NCBI GenBank assembly: GCA_033557465.1
Contig: CM066031.1
Location: 1,674,004,800-1,674,068,799 of the forward strand
DNA length: 64,000 nt
Reading direction: 5' to 3'
DNA from: Ichthyophis bannanicus
Lineage: Eukaryota > Chordata > Amphibia > Gymnophiona > Ichthyophiidae
The position numbers and the translations under genes were made by a program. This document shows, piece after piece, positions 41,231-52,377 of the stretch (the stretch's first letter is position 1; each line of letters begins with the position of its first letter). The notes below the pieces were generated by a model that searched no databases, was not told the origin of the DNA, and saw nothing but the letters and a program-made list of their open reading frames with translations.

Positions 41231-41558
41231 AAAGCATGGTTACTCACCTGTGACAGGTGTTCTCCGTGAACAGCAGGAATCGCTCCTCACATATGGACGA
41301 CACTGGCATCGACAGAGCCCACGCCATAACCTCTCCCAAGCTTTCAAAGAAAGTCTGGGAGATCCAACACACATGCATGGCTGCCTTCCCATCCAAGGGT
41401 GCCATCTTGCCTCAGTATGATGCAAAAAGCGAAAAGCAACTCCACGGGGAGGAGGGAGGGTTGTGAAAACTGATTCCTGCTGTCCTGGAGAACACCTATT
41501 ACAGGTGAGTAACCATGCTTTCTCCAGGAACAAGCAGAAAGTCAGTCCTCACATATGG
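41231..41558 (-). repeat. Element K 3' ITR and ICR
   Basis: The outer end has CACCTGTGACAGGTG. The ICR is 41462-41519 (reverse complement of the 3' end) fused to 41520-41558 (matching the reverse complement of the subfamily 5' end, here lost from K itself). Confidence 0.78.
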
Positions 41559-41794
41559 GACTCCCTAACTACAGGCTAACGAAAAAGCCTGTAAGCCACG
41601 AGCGACCCAAAAAGCAAACCATGAGGAACAGCAAAAAGTAAAGTTTGGTTGCAAGACCTCAGCAATGACCCCAGTGTCAACCAAGGAAAACTAGCTCTCT
41701 GGTAGCCTGGATACACAGAAGGGCCGGTGGGCAGGAGTCGCCTCAAACCCCAAAGTAGTGACAAGAGTACTGCCTGACCGAAGGCTCTGTCCTG

Positions 41795-42850
41795 TCAGGA
41801 CTCCTCCTCCAGGTAGTAGTGTGCTGTGAAGGAATGAACTGAGGACCAGGTGGTGGCCCGGCAGATCTCCATCAAGCGAATGGAGCAGAGGTTCGCCCCA
41901 GATGCTGCTGTGCGCTGTGATGCTCCAGTGAAAGACTGGCCTGACCATGGGTGAAGGAGATGCAGTCTGCCATCCAGGTGGACAGAGTACACTTGGAGAA
42001 AGCTACATCCAGGCAATTAGGGTTGTAGGAAATGAAGAGCTGCGAGGAGCGGCGATGGGGCCTGGTCTGTTCCAAATAATAGACCAAAGCCCACTCACAG
42101 TCTAGCATATGAAGAGCGGTCTCCGCCCTACTGGCATGAGGTTGCAGGAAAAATGTGGGAAGCACCACCTCCTGGTTGAGGTGGAACAGGGAGACCACCT
42201 TAGAGAAGAACTTTATTTATTTAACAGTTTTTTTATACCGCTTTATCATTTCAATCAAAGCAGTTTACTTAATGTGTGCCCGGAGCACCAGCCTATTCCT
42301 GTGAAACCTGGTGTAAGGGGCATGAGCCACCAGAGCCTGGAGCTCACTGACTCTGTGGGTAGATGTGAGCGCCACGAGAGACCACTTTCCAGGACAGATG
42401 CTTGAGGTGGCAGGAAGCCAGAAGCTCAAAGGGAGGAGCAATGAGCTTTAAGAGGACCACATTGAAATCCCACACCGCTGCTGGCAATCGAATGGATGGT
42501 CGAGAGAGCAGGAGGCCTCTCTGAATGTGAATCATGAGAGGCTGGGCGGAGAGGAGCTTCCCCTCGATGAGGTGATGGTGCCCTGATAGCACACTAAGTT
42601 GAATCCTGATGGAATTAGACTTCAGACCAGCATTATACAAGTGCGGTACTGCAGCACCAGTTGGACCAAAATGAGAAGGGGTTGGCATCCCTGTCCGCAC
42701 ACCAAACCGAAAAGTGACGCCACTTGAAGGCGTACGCCCACCTGGTGGAATCCTTGCGAGATGTCAGCAAGACCTCTTTCACCTCTCTGGGCAAGGGCTA
42801 CTCTTTCAGCAGCAAGACCATCAGGGCCAGGGATCCTAGGTTAGGGTGCA
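41795..42850 (-). pseudogene. Element K tyrosine recombinase, frameshifted, with a SINE/LINE-tail insertion
   Basis: The C-terminal fragment has ICRATTWSSVHSFTAHYYLE with the Tyr. The middle (41872-42198) has HLNQEVVLPTFFLQPHASRA and YLEQTRPHRRSSQLF. The N-terminal half (42344-42700) has YNAGLKSNSIRIQLSVLSGH and QRGLLLSRPSIRLP. A 57-bp insertion at about 42212-42268 and several frameshifts destroy the frame. Confidence 0.75.
42212..42268 (-). mobile_element. Short SINE/LINE 3' tail insertion
   Basis: Text TTTATTTATTTAACAG through ATACCGCTTTATCATT interrupts otherwise alignable YR sequence. It resembles, on the opposite strand, the simple A-rich tails at 62520-62560 and 63510-63567. A small duplication (ACTT) may flank it. 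Confidence 0.55.
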
Positions 42851-44580
42851 GGAAAGCGCCGTCCTGCGAGAGCAGGCCCGGTGCGCTCCCCAGGGGGACT
42901 GGGGGCACCTGAGACAGGTTGAGGAGAAGTGGAAACCACAGCAGCCAGGGCCATCGGGGGACTATGAGGATCAGGGTGGCCTGGTCAAGCTGGACCTTGA
43001 AAAGGATCTTGACAATGAGTGGCATGGGAGGGAAGGCATAGAGGCGGCCTTCCATTCAGGGAATGAGAAACACATCAGCCGCTAACCAGGAGGGGTACGG
43101 CACAAACGAGCAGAAGCTGCCAGCTGAGCATTGGCCAGGCTGGCAAAGAGATTCAACACAGGGAGGCCCCCAACGACAGAAAAGTCGGCAGGTCACCCGT
43201 GAATTGAGCCACCACTTGTGGGGCTGGAGAACCTGGCTCAGTCTTGTCTGCCAGAACATTGTCCTGATCAGGGAGGTACGCTGCCCTGAAGAGCATCCAG
43301 CTCTCGCTGGTGAAAGTGCAGAGACGGATCGCCTCTGAGCTCAGGAGGGACAACTCCATGCCCACCTGCTTGTTGATGTAGAATATCGCCACCTGGTTGT
43401 CTGTCTGAATCAAAACTGACTGGTTCCACGGATGGTGCTGGAAAGCTCGTAGAACGCAAGCAACGGCTCAGAGCTCTAGGAAGTTGATCTATTGTAGGCT
43501 CTCAGACGCTGACCACAGGGCCTGAGTGCAGAGGTCACTGCAATGGGCTCCCCAGCCCAAATTTGAAGCATCCGTAGTGAGGACCCTCTGAGAGGCCGGG
43601 TCCTGAAAGGGCATCCTGTCAGCAGGTTCCACAGCTATTGCCACCAGGCAAGGGGATTGATGATTGTCACACTGTCTTGCAGGTGCCTTATCGCTTGAGA
43701 CCACTGGGAGCAGAGGGCCCAATAGGCCGGACACATGTGGAGGATGGGCATCGGTGGTGACATGCACCGTCGAGGCCATGTGCCCCAGGAGGCACAGCAT
43801 GAGCCGGGCAGAAGCCGAGTTTTGGCCCTGAACCTCCTTTGCGAGGGTTGCTAGGTGCTGGGCCCTGTCGAGAAGGAAGGCTCTTGCCTGTACAGTGTCT
43901 AGCAATGCTCCTATGAATTCCAGGCCTTGGGTCGGTTGCAAGTGGGACTTGGGGCAGCCGATGACAAACCCCAGGTGCTCTAGAGTGAGAATGGTGCAGC
44001 GTGCTGCCTGCTGCACCTTGATGGCTGTGCTGCTTCTGATCAGCCAGTTGTGCAGGTAGGGAAAAACGAACACCTCCTGCAGTCACAGGTGGGCAGTGAT
44101 CACCACCAGGCACTTGGTGAATACCTTTGGGACTGAAGGGCAGAACCCTGTATTGGTAGTGATATCCTCCTATGACAAACCAGAAGTACTGCCAGTGGTG
44201 TGGAGAATGAGAATATGAGTGTACACATTTGAGATCTAAGGAGCATAGCCAATCTTCCTGCTGGAAGTAAGGCAGCAATGTTCCAAGAGAGAGCATTTTG
44301 AACTTCTCCTTCACCAGGAACTTGTTGACATCTCAAAGATCCAGAATAGGACAAAAGCCACCCGTCCTCTTGGGGACCAGGAAATACTGGGAGTAGAACC
44401 CTTTTCCCCCCCGAGATGGGGCAGGACTAGTTCTACTGCCCTGTCGGCCAGAAGCCTAGTGAGCTCTCGCTGAAGCAAATTGCGGTAAAGAGAATTCATC
44501 ATGAGTTCTCCCCCTGGAAACAGAGGTGGTGTCTGATCGAAATGGAGGAGGTAGCCCTCCTCCACCATCTGGAACAGCAA
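42798..44580 (-). pseudogene. Element K RT-RNase H-Dam-like polyprotein, catalytic site lost
   Basis: RT N-terminus near 44311-44580 ([20 protein letters not shown]). LGTLLPYFQQEDWLCSLDLK lies near 44240. The polymerase motif reads YLHN in place of YLDD (about 44044-44059). The thumb LEFIGALLDTVQARAFLL and RNase H VLTTDASNLGWGAHCSDLCT, IQTDNQVAIFYINKQ follow. The Dam-like end (42798-43055) has RLYAFPPMPLIVKILFKVQL and LILIVPRWPWLLWFP. Multiple frameshifts. Confidence 0.78.
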
Positions 44581-44585
44581 CCAAA

Positions 44586-44790
44586 ATGGTAAAGGGGATG
44601 GAAAGATACCCCTCTATGAGGAGAGGCTTAAAAGATTAGGGCTTTTCAACCTGGAAAAGAGACGGATGAGAGGAGACATGATAGAAGTCTATAAATTAAT
44701 GAATGGAGTGGAACGGGTAATTTATGCCATCAAAAAGTAGAAAGATTAGGGGATAAGAAATGAAGCTACAGTGTAACCCTTTTAAGATAT
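44586..44790 (+). mobile_element. LINE fragment (CR1/L2-like)
   Basis: The translation ([20 protein letters not shown], then [14 protein letters not shown]) is the post-palm segment of CR1/L2-type RT, plus strand, frame broken. It lies between the broken end of K and the broken end of L, next to a poly-G run at about 44801-44810. Confidence 0.7.
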
Positions 44791-44810
44791 TTTTTCAAGG
44801 GGGGGGGGGC

Positions 44811-45170
44811 TTGGATAACAAGAGGCCCCAGAGGAACCTCGAGACCAGGGGCTGGCTAGAGAGGGGTTCTACCTCAATAGGGTTGTGGTGCACAGCTATG
44901 GCGCTCAGGTGCACCCTTACAGAGTTGGATTTCAACCTGGCGTGCGACAGATGTAGCAGGTACTAAAGAACCAGTTGCACTTGACAGGAGGAGAAGGGAT
45001 TCTCCTCCTCCTCCCTCCTCCTCCGCATACCAGACAGAGAACTTCTCCATTTAAAGGTGTAAGCCAATCTGGTACAGGGTTTTCAGGAGGCCAGTAGGAC
45101 CTCCTCGACTTCCCCTGGAAGGTTGAAAGGGGCCAGTGCTATCCTTTCAGCAGCCACACAGAGTTAGCGA
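44811..45170 (-). pseudogene. Element L tyrosine recombinase, N-terminal fragment
   Basis: Nucleotide-level match to the YR beginning of D and G, including the region for the VSRFLRGLL-like and LLHLSHARLKSNSVRVHLSA-like stretches. The frame is broken by an expanded CTC-rich stretch near 45001-45023. Box I and beyond are missing. Confidence 0.65.
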
Positions 45171-46922
45171 CCCCAGGTTGGGGTGCAGAAGAGAGCCATC
45201 CTCCTGGGACAGGTGGTCTAGGACCCGGCCCAGTGGGACTGGGAGTGCCACTGACAGAGAAAACAACAGAGGGAACCAGGGTTGCCTGGGCCACCTGGGT
45301 ACGATCAGTATTACTGACGCCCCCTCACTCTGGACCTTGAACAGGGAGGTCTTGATGACTGGGGGGGGGGGGGGGCAGGGTGTCAGTGGAAATGCATAGA
45401 GCAGGCCCTCAGACCATGAGATTAGGAAGGCATCTGACGCTACTCTCCCCCAGGTGTGGCTGGCATGAACTGAAGCGCAGTAGTGTGTGTTGTCCAGGGA
45501 TGCACAAAGGTTCATCACAGTCCTGCCCCAGCGGTGGAAGAGCTGCTTCGTTACTCTGGGGTTCAAGCACCACTTGTGCAGGCGAAGGACTCTGCTCAGC
45601 ATGTCTGCTATGCAGTTGTCCTGGCCAGGCAGGTATACCGCTCGCAGGAGTATGCTGCTGTGCACTGCAAAGGAGAGAAGGGCCACTGTCTCCTGGCAGA
45701 GGGAGTACGAACCCATGCCCCCCTGCTTGTTGATGTAAAACATGGCCACCTAGTTGTGTCTGGGTCAATACAGGTTGGTGCCACAGGCGGTGGCGGAACA
45801 TTTGCAGGGCCAGGAAGATTGCCCTGAGTTTTAGGAGATTGATCTGCAAGATTGACTCCTCCTGGGGCCAGCTGCCTTGCGTGCAGCGGCCCCCGCAATG
45901 CACCCTCCAACCCAGGAGGGAGGCATCTTGTCAGGGTCCTCTGTGGTGCGGGTGCTTGGAATGGCATTCCCAACTGGAGGTGGCACAAGTTTTGCCACCA
46001 GGTGAAGAACTCTGCCAGCCGGCAGGAGACTCTGACCCTGTCCCATAGCCTGCCTGTGGCTTGAGTCCACTGTGAACGAAGACACCATTGGGCTGTCCGC
46101 ATGTGTAGGCAGGCTATTGGGGTGACATGGATCATTGAGGCCATGTGACCCCACAGTCGGGGGAGGCGGTGAGCCGGTACTGACCAATGGCATTGAACCT
46201 CTCCTGCCAGCTGCATGAGGCAATCTGCCCGTTCCCTTGGGAGGATGGCCTTGACATATAACATGTCCAACAGTGCCTCTATGAACTCCAGGCTTTGGGT
46301 TGGAGAGAGATGGGATGTGGGGTAGTTGATAACAAACCCCAGGTGCTGCAGTAGAAGGGTTGCACGATCTGAGGCCGTACCACCCCCAATTAGCCAGTCG
46401 TCTAGGTAGAGGAAGATGAAAGCCCCTTGTAGGCGCAGGTGGATGGCTACCACCACCAGGCATTTGGTAAAGACCCTTGGCAAGTTGCACCTTGTACTAA
46501 TAGTGCCCTCCTCCCACTACAAACCATAGGTACTGCCTGTGGGAGGGGTGGACCAGGATGTGTGTACACACATCCTTTAGGTCCAAGAAGCACAGCCAAT
46601 CTCCCTGGTGGAGGTAAGGCAACAGTGTTCCAAGGGAGAGCATTTTGAACTTCTCCCTCATCAGAAACTTGTTTAAGTTTCGCAGGTCCAGTATGGGTCT
46701 AAGGCCCCGTGTTATTTTGGGGACAAGGGAGTACCTTGAGTATAAGCCTTTTCCCCACAGATGCTTGGGTACAGGCTCCACTCCACTGCCCGAGCAGACC
46801 TGCGAGCTCACAGCAGAAGGGTCTGATGAAGGAGAGGTCGCACTGGCTCTCCTGGAAAGAACCTGGGTGGTACTTGTTGCAAGTGGAGGAGGTATCCCTC
46901 CTTTACCACCTGTAGCACCCAC
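45147..46922 (-). pseudogene. Element L RT-RNase H-Dam-like polyprotein, frameshifted
   Basis: RT N-terminal frame (46497-46922): YSRYSLVPKITRGLRPILDL, LDLKDVCTHILVHPSH. The second frame (45608-46483) starts at PRVFTKCLVVV and holds YLDDWLIGGGTA with intact aspartates, then LEFIEALLDML. RNase H appears as MAMFYINKQGG and DNCIADMLSRVLRLHKW. The Dam-like part has LLYAFPLTPCPPPPP, where an expanded poly-G/C tract (45361-45375) has altered the YAFPP segment, then VILIVPRWPRQPWFPLLF. Confidence 0.77.
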
Positions 46923-47089
46923 TGGTCAGAGGTGACCTCAGCCCACCTGTGGGCAAAGAGTGCCAGGCAGCCCCCCTGTGGGCTAATGAAGGTCTCTCGG
47001 GGGAGGGGAGACCCTACCGTGGGAGTGTAAAGATCCCCCCCAGGTTGGGCTGGAGCAGAGGTCTGGGGCTTCTGAGCTCCTTGGCCCTG

Positions 47090-48816
47090 CCTCTTAGGGT
47101 GAGAACCATGCTGCTGGTCTGAGGAGGACTGGTATTGGTGACTCTTTTGGAAGTGCCCCTTTTTTCCCCGAGAATAGGGGCCTTTTCTCTGAGGGTTTTT
47201 AGCGGGGAAAGAAAGAGGTCTTCTTCGACAGTCTCTGGTGGGTCACCGCCTCGGCCACCTTGTCGGCCATGGGTTTGCCAAACAAGTTTTCACCAGTGCA
47301 GGGGACATCAAGCAGCTTGTCCTGGACCCCACTGCTCAAGGTCCAAGGACTAAAGCCAGGCTTGGTGTCGAGCCCCGATGCCGGCCGCTACTACTTAAGC
47401 CACTGACTTGAATCCATCGTAGGCCACCCAGAGAGGAACTTTGAATAGTCCTTGATCCCGGAAGTCAAAGCTTGGAACCGATGGAGAGGTTCCCTGGCTA
47501 GCCCCGACGAGAACCTGAACAACTCCTGGGGTCAGGGCTTTCAAATACATGCCTATGTATAGCTCATAGGCCTAGATTAGACACCCCAGCATCGAGCCCT
47601 GGTAACACTTGCACCCAAGGGCATCGAGGGTACTAACATCCCTGCCAGGGGGTACAGAAGAGTACGTCTTCTGGCTTTTGAGTTTCTGCATGGTTGACTC
47701 GACAACTATGAAGTTATGTGGGAGTTGGGGCTTATGGAACCCCGGCCCCATCCTAATGCGGAAAATGGCATCAAGGCGTCGGTTGACCACCAGCACTGAC
47801 GCCCACATTCATAACAGTAACCGCTCGAGGATCGGCTGGACTGGCACCGTGAGAATTTCCTTGGGTGGAGACTCGAACTGGAGGATCTCCAGTTCCTCGG
47901 TGCGCGGGTCCTCCGAGTTGGTATGCACCGAGGGGGCTCTGGCCATAAACCCTGACAAAGTCAAGGAAGGCCACGTCCTCCGGGGAAGAATGGTGTTGAG
48001 GCGCCAGGGGAGACAGGTCTGAGGGGACATCTCTGTGCCGTCTGGTTTCCAGGGAGGAGTCCGAGACCCTGTGACTCCTTGGCTCGAGGCCCACGCCGAA
48101 GGGTCGGGGACCCTCCCTAGGACTTTGGGTCTGAGTCTCGGAAACTAACCGGGGTGTCTCGGAAACTGGTCGGGGAGGACCAGATGCCCAAGGAATGGGA
48201 CCGGGACCGAGGACTTACCTAAGGCCGGAGGCGATCGGAGCTCGGCTTGACAACCGGGTACTCCCCCGCAGTCAGGGGGCCGGTCGTCAGGGCAGATAAT
48301 GCGGATGAACTGGTCATTATTGCCTGCTGCAAGGCCAGGATAACAGTAATGTTCTGCTCCATGGTCACCATTCTGGATTCCAAGCCAGAAGGCTCCGCAG
48401 CTTTCGGTGCAGGCACCGAGGATCTCGGGCCTGGCGCCGGCACTCTTGCTACATTAAACACCTGGCGGTCTAACCAGGTTTCTCTGGTAGAGCCTCGACA
48501 GACTTTGAGGATTTTTTCTTTTTCTGCTTGCAGTCCGGGTTCTTTCCTCAGATGTTCAGCCTTCTTGAGAAGTGTTGGGCTTGGAGCTCGGCGTCAGGGA
48601 GGCTAGTGCCGAATCAGACCTGGGAAACAGTTTCTCCTGCAACTTCAACCTCTTTTTATTGGTTTTAGGCGTCATGGCCTGGCACAGGTCACAGGAGATA
48701 CTATCATGGTCTGGTCCCAGGCAGCGGAGGCAGCAGTCATGGGTGTCTATGACGGACATAGTTTGACTGCAGCGGTCACATTTTTTGAACCCACTGGGAG
48801 ACATAGTGGGGAACAC
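47090..48816 (-). pseudogene. Element L gag, frameshifted
   Basis: The N-terminal frame (48556-48816) reads MSPSGFKKCDRCSQTMSVID, then THDCCLRCLGPDHDSISCDL, a complete Cys/His motif followed by a Lys-rich helix. Middle pieces (48461-47771) include MEQNITVILALQQAIM. The C-terminal region (47800-47090) keeps LPHNFIVVESTMQKLKSQKT. At nucleotide level it retains the GENLFGKPMADK-like block near 47260-47300. Many frameshifts. Confidence 0.75.
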
Positions 48817-49009
48817 CCGGCCAGGGTCGACAACCCCAGGGTGGAAAAGGGCGCAAACGCCGGTCGAGGCAAGCCTCGATCAAAACAAAATGGGGAAAGG
48901 AGCCGAGAACAGTGCCGGGCCCGGTGCCAACTCAAGGCGGGAAGAGGAACCGGTATGCAAATCGGGAACAGCTAATTTTAAAGAATGTAGCAAGGATTTT
49001 TCCAGGGAA

Positions 49010-49208
49010 ACTTGACAGACATCCGTTGGGCTCTGCGGAAAACAGGAGATTGAGCAAGATGGCACTCTTGGGCGGGAAGGGGATCACGCATGCGTGGTAG
49101 CATGTCCCAAAGGCATTCTTTGAAAGTTGGGGGAAATACTCCGTGCGGGCTCTGTCGGCGCCAACGTCACCCATATGTGAGGACTACTTCCTGCTTATTC
49201 CTGGAGAA
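49010..49208 (-). repeat. Element L 5' inverted terminal repeat
   Basis: Matches the 5' ends of G (about 35835-36014) and of J and I (inverted), including GCAAGATGGCACTCTTGGGC and ACGTCACCCATATGTGAGGA. Confidence 0.78.
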
Positions 49209-50330
49209 TCCTTGTTTCAAGTAAGCAACTATGCTTCCTCCGTAGACAAGCAGGGAGATGCAGGCACACTCCATAGGTGAGTCCAGAGCCAAGGGCTGCT
49301 CTAGAGCTAATAAAGTTTGCAGCCTGGGCTTCCTTGATGTGGAGGCAAAAGTAAGGATGATTAGGAGGCAAAGAGATTCTGGAGGACTGCCTAGCCAAAG
49401 GCGAGGTCCTGATGAGCAGTCAAAGCTGTAGTGCTTCGTAAACATATGGACTGAAGTCCAAGTGGCTGCTTTGCAGATGTCTTCTGCAGGAACTGAGGCA
49501 AAACTGCTTATGGTGGCTGCTGTAGTTCATAGACGATGAGGCCCAATATGGCCAGATGACTGCATCTGCGCTTGATTGTAGCAGAACAAGATACAGTCAG
49601 ATATGCAGGAGGAGATGGTCTATTTTGATGTTGCCCATCCTGAGCTATATTTGGATTAAATAGGAGAAACAGTTCAAAGGAAGTCTGCAAATTGTTGGTT
49701 GCATAGAGGTAGATTGCAAAAGGGCACGCTTGTACTAACAAGTGAAAGGGTCTGCAGGCTCTGGGAAGGAAACATCAAAGCCGGGTCGATAGGATGTCTG
49801 CCTCCAGTCATGTGGCTGCCCTAGAGGCTTCTGATTATGCCTGGTAGGAGGAGGGTGGGGGAGAATGACCACTGCAGTGTCACAGCAATGCGCTTTGTGA
49901 AGGAGGCCACCAGCACTTTGATCCATGCTGGTCCATTCCTCCGGGGGATGGCGCTTCCCCGGAGTAATGGACACATTGGGGTGGGGAGCCACTGTTGATG
50001 AGTGTGATCATGCTGCCCAATCCTTCTCCTAGACTTTTCTTTTTGTTTCGTTTCTTTTTCCCCTTGGTTAGCAAATTGCTGCGGAACGCTGTAAAGGTTA
50101 GACTGCTCTTAGTTTAATAGTGTGGCATGAGTCATGAGGGGAAGGGGAGAGCGCCATGGCAACTAAACTGTGGTCAAATTAAAAACTGAGGTAACGCCAG
50201 GACTGCTGGGTGGGAAGGCATGCTCAGACGAATCTAAAAGACTTCTGAGCTGGGGGGAGAGCATGGCGCGAAGGCAACAGAGACATCACCTATGGAGTGT
50301 GCTTGCAATCTCCTGCTTGTCTGCATAGAA
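49209..50330 (-). mobile_element. Small non-autonomous DIRS-type element M
   Basis: Inverted ends: 49240-49282 (TAGACAAGCAGGGAGATGCA through CACTCCATAGGTGA) is the reverse complement of 50286-50330. The left side begins with an ICR-like junction (TCAAGTAAGCAACTATGC then TCCTCCGTAGACAAGCAG). The interior (49390-49490) preserves the end of a YR gene, here reading EDICKAATWTSVHMFTKHYS with the Tyr. The rest is non-coding, so about 4 kb of the parent (gag, RT and most of YR) is deleted. The ends differ from all other families here. Confidence 0.75.
49390..49500 (-). pseudogene. Element M tyrosine recombinase, C-terminal remnant
   Basis: Reads FASVPAEDICKAATWTSVHM, then FTKHYSFD: the final catalytic segment with the nucleophilic Tyr, diverged from all other YRs in the window. 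No box I or II is found upstream. Confidence 0.72.
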
Positions 50331-50364
50331 AGTTTAATAAATCAAACTCTTCATGCATCGCTGC

Positions 50365-51135
50365 AGGCCACTGGAAGAGGTACACAACCAGCATCCCCCT
50401 TTACCCAGTGTCTCTCATATCCTCTCCCACCCTATCATCATCCAGTCTCCATCTCTCACACCTCCCCCAAACTCTCATCATCCAGTCTTGCTCTCTTATC
50501 CCTCTCTTCTCTACCAGTCTCTTCCTCCTACTCCTCTATCTAGCTAGCCCTCCCCACAGCCCCATCCCAAATCTAGCCATATCATCCCCCTCCCCAGCTA
50601 GCCCTCACCACCCAGGTAGCCATTCAGCCACCACCCCAACCAATGTTCCCTCTAATTTTCTGTAGGCTGTGTGCGCATAAAATATCAGCTGTGTGCAGCT
50701 TTTGAAGGAAGGCTAAATTTTTGTGCGCCACATAACGACACTCGGAATTATATACTTTAAAATTTGACTACACATCAGAATACAGTTATGTACACCACAT
50801 TGATTTTAATCAAATTAAATGAAAATAGACGATTACTAAATGAAGCGGGAAATGTCTAGTAATTACAATCATAACTTTTAAATTTTAAGACATCTGTGTT
50901 GTTTTCTATCAGAATCAGAGCCGTAATTTTTGTGCGCTCTGTTGTAAAGTATGTGCGCTCGCTCGGCGAGGTGTGTGCGCTCGCTCGGCGAGGTGTGTGC
51001 ACGCGCACAGCTTAGAGGGAACAGTGACCCCAACTCAACCTCTGCTCCCCTATCTAGGCAGCCACATCCCTCTCAACTAGTGATTCCTCTCAGTCAGCGC
51101 CCTCAGCTAGCCTACCAGCCTGGCACATCTGGATT
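50365..51135. repeat. Pyrimidine-rich low-complexity tract, interrupted by a hAT MITE
   Basis: Dense CCCTC, CATCCAGTCTC and CTAGC units on the plus strand on both sides of the MITE at 50641-51026; no coding or known repeat identity recognised. Confidence 0.7.
50641..51026. mobile_element. hAT-type MITE
   Basis: 386 bp with terminal repeats CAATGTTCCCTCTAA and CACTGTTCCCTCTAA (inverted). Flanked by the perfect 8-bp duplication ACCCCAAC at 50633-50640 and 51027-51034. AT-rich interior; near the right end a GTGTGTGCGCTCGCTCGGCG unit is repeated. No transposase. Confidence 0.92.
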
Positions 51136-51149
51136 TTCCAGTAGGCCAG

Positions 51150-51690
51150 CTCTAACATCACAAAAAATGCAATACTGGGTCAGACCAAGGTCAATTGAGC
51201 CCAGTATCCTGTTTCCAACAGTGGTCAATCCAGGTCACAAGTACCTGGCAGGTTCCCAAAAAGGTACACAGATTCCACAATGCTTATCTCGGGGTAAGCA
51301 GTGGATTTCTCTGGTCCTCCTTAATAATGGTTTATGGACATTTTCTCCAGGAACTTGTCCAAACCTTTTTTAAACGCAGCTACATTAACAGCTTTTACCC
51401 TACATCTTCCTGTAAAAAATTCCAGAGTTTGATTACTCTCTGAATGAAAAAATATTTTCTCATATTAGTCCTAAACGGGCTACATTGTACCTTCATTGAG
51501 TGTCCCCTAGTCTTTCTACTTTTTGGAGGAGTAAACAAGCAATCTATATTTACCCATTCCACTCCATTTATTAATTTATAGACCTCTAACTTATTGTATC
51601 TGCTGCCACTGTAGGAGCAAGAATTTCTCCCTCTCTGCACTTGTTGCTCTGAATTTGAGTTGCATGGTGTCAAACTCCCATGCTGTTTTC
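51150..51690 (-). mobile_element. LINE fragment (CR1/L2-like), minus strand
   Basis: The frame 51395-51673 reads NKLEVYKLINGVEWVNIDCL, then RGHSMKVQCSPFRTNMRKYF and QRVIKLWNFL, the RT C-terminal tail. Text down to 51150 matches the 3' coding and untranslated end. It is homologous to the LINE at 36385-37795 but diverged. Confidence 0.75.
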
Positions 51691-51944
51691 ATTTGACTTG
51701 AAACCCCAAGACCAGCATGGGAGTTCCTGCACTGCAAAGCTCAAACATGAGCATTTTCTTTAACACCCCACATTAGATTACGAGTAGGAGCATACAAAAG
51801 GAGTATAACTGATCCCTTAAGTGCTTCAGAAGGCCCACAGTGCTTTTTATTTTTGGGTCTGGGTTTGAAATGTAATTGCTTATCTTTTCCAAATCTGAGA
51901 TCAAGGAGTTACAAACAGGTATACGAGTTAATTCCCTGCTCACT
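51691..51944. other. Unrecognised intronic sequence
   Basis: No coding or repeat feature recognised between the LINE fragment and the MIR-like SINE. Confidence 0.4.
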
Positions 51945-52085
51945 TGAACTTACAATTTAAGTTTTATGGAGAGTGCAGTGACTTGGCAAAAGGTCACAAG
52001 CAGTGTCAGTGGTAGAAACAGGATTTGAACCCTAATTTCCCTGATTCTTAACCTACTGCTCTAACCACTAGCTAGTCTTCCAAAA
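51945..52085 (-). mobile_element. MIR/CORE-type SINE remnant
   Basis: The plus strand shows GTGACTTGGCAAAAGGTCAC, then GGATTTGAACCCT and CTAACCACTAG, the inverted MIR consensus pattern including the tRNA-derived B-box-like end. Old and diverged, as expected for MIR. Confidence 0.75.
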
Positions 52086-52292
52086 CCCAAACCCGTCACA
52101 GTTTCATGAAAGACCCATGTTGGGCAGCTCTGGGTTACACTGATGTCCTGATGATACCTTGCAGTGATCCTTCCCAATTCTTGCAAAAAGTTGATTAGCG
52201 AATGGACTGCCAAGTTAATTACTGGTATTTCACAGCAGTTAATATTTGCATCCTTTAGCTTCTAATGATGTTATTTTAGATGAAATACATAC

Positions 52293-52377
52293 CCAACATT
52301 TGTTTTTGCTCTTGTGGAGGGGCAGAAGCTAACATGGAAGCAGTCAAGGGCTCCTGGCCTTGCACATGGACAGCTGG
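52293..52377 (-). CDS. PABPC1: PABPC1 exon upstream of the MLLE exon
   Basis: 85 bp between acceptor TTGTAG (plus-strand 52378-52383) and donor GTATGT (52292-52287). It encodes [20 protein letters not shown], then PQEQKQML and the first base of a Gly codon completed by GT at 40166-40165. It thus joins in frame with the 40036-40166 exon to give ...QMLGERLF..., the start of the MLLE domain. The wording matches PABPC1 as known from other tetrapods. The intron to the next exon is about 12.1 kb. The preceding exon was not found up to 64000. Confidence 0.96.

Larger units (their letters stand above)
41231..44585 (-). mobile_element. DIRS-type retrotransposon K, 5' truncated
   Basis: 3' ITR (from AAAGCATGGTTACTCACCTG), ICR, YR, Dam-like, RNase H and RT, then broken off at the RT N-terminus, where LINE sequence starts at 44586. 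Gag and 5' ITR are absent. D/F/G subfamily; heavily mutated. Confidence 0.82.
44800..49208 (-). mobile_element. DIRS-type retrotransposon L, 3' truncated
   Basis: From the 5' ITR (49208 inward) through leader, gag, RT, RNase H, Dam-like and the first third of YR, then lost at about 44811 beside a poly-G run and LINE fragment. The right end reads CTGCTTATTCCTGGAGAA and meets M. D/F/G subfamily. The gap between K and L removes the C-terminal YR of L and the gag of K. Confidence 0.8.

Noticed and set aside
52020..52085. A tRNA gene (GGATTTGAACCC box-B-like stretch)
   Set aside because: Only the box-B-like half is present and the flanks match an inverted MIR SINE; there is no cloverleaf or box A at proper spacing.
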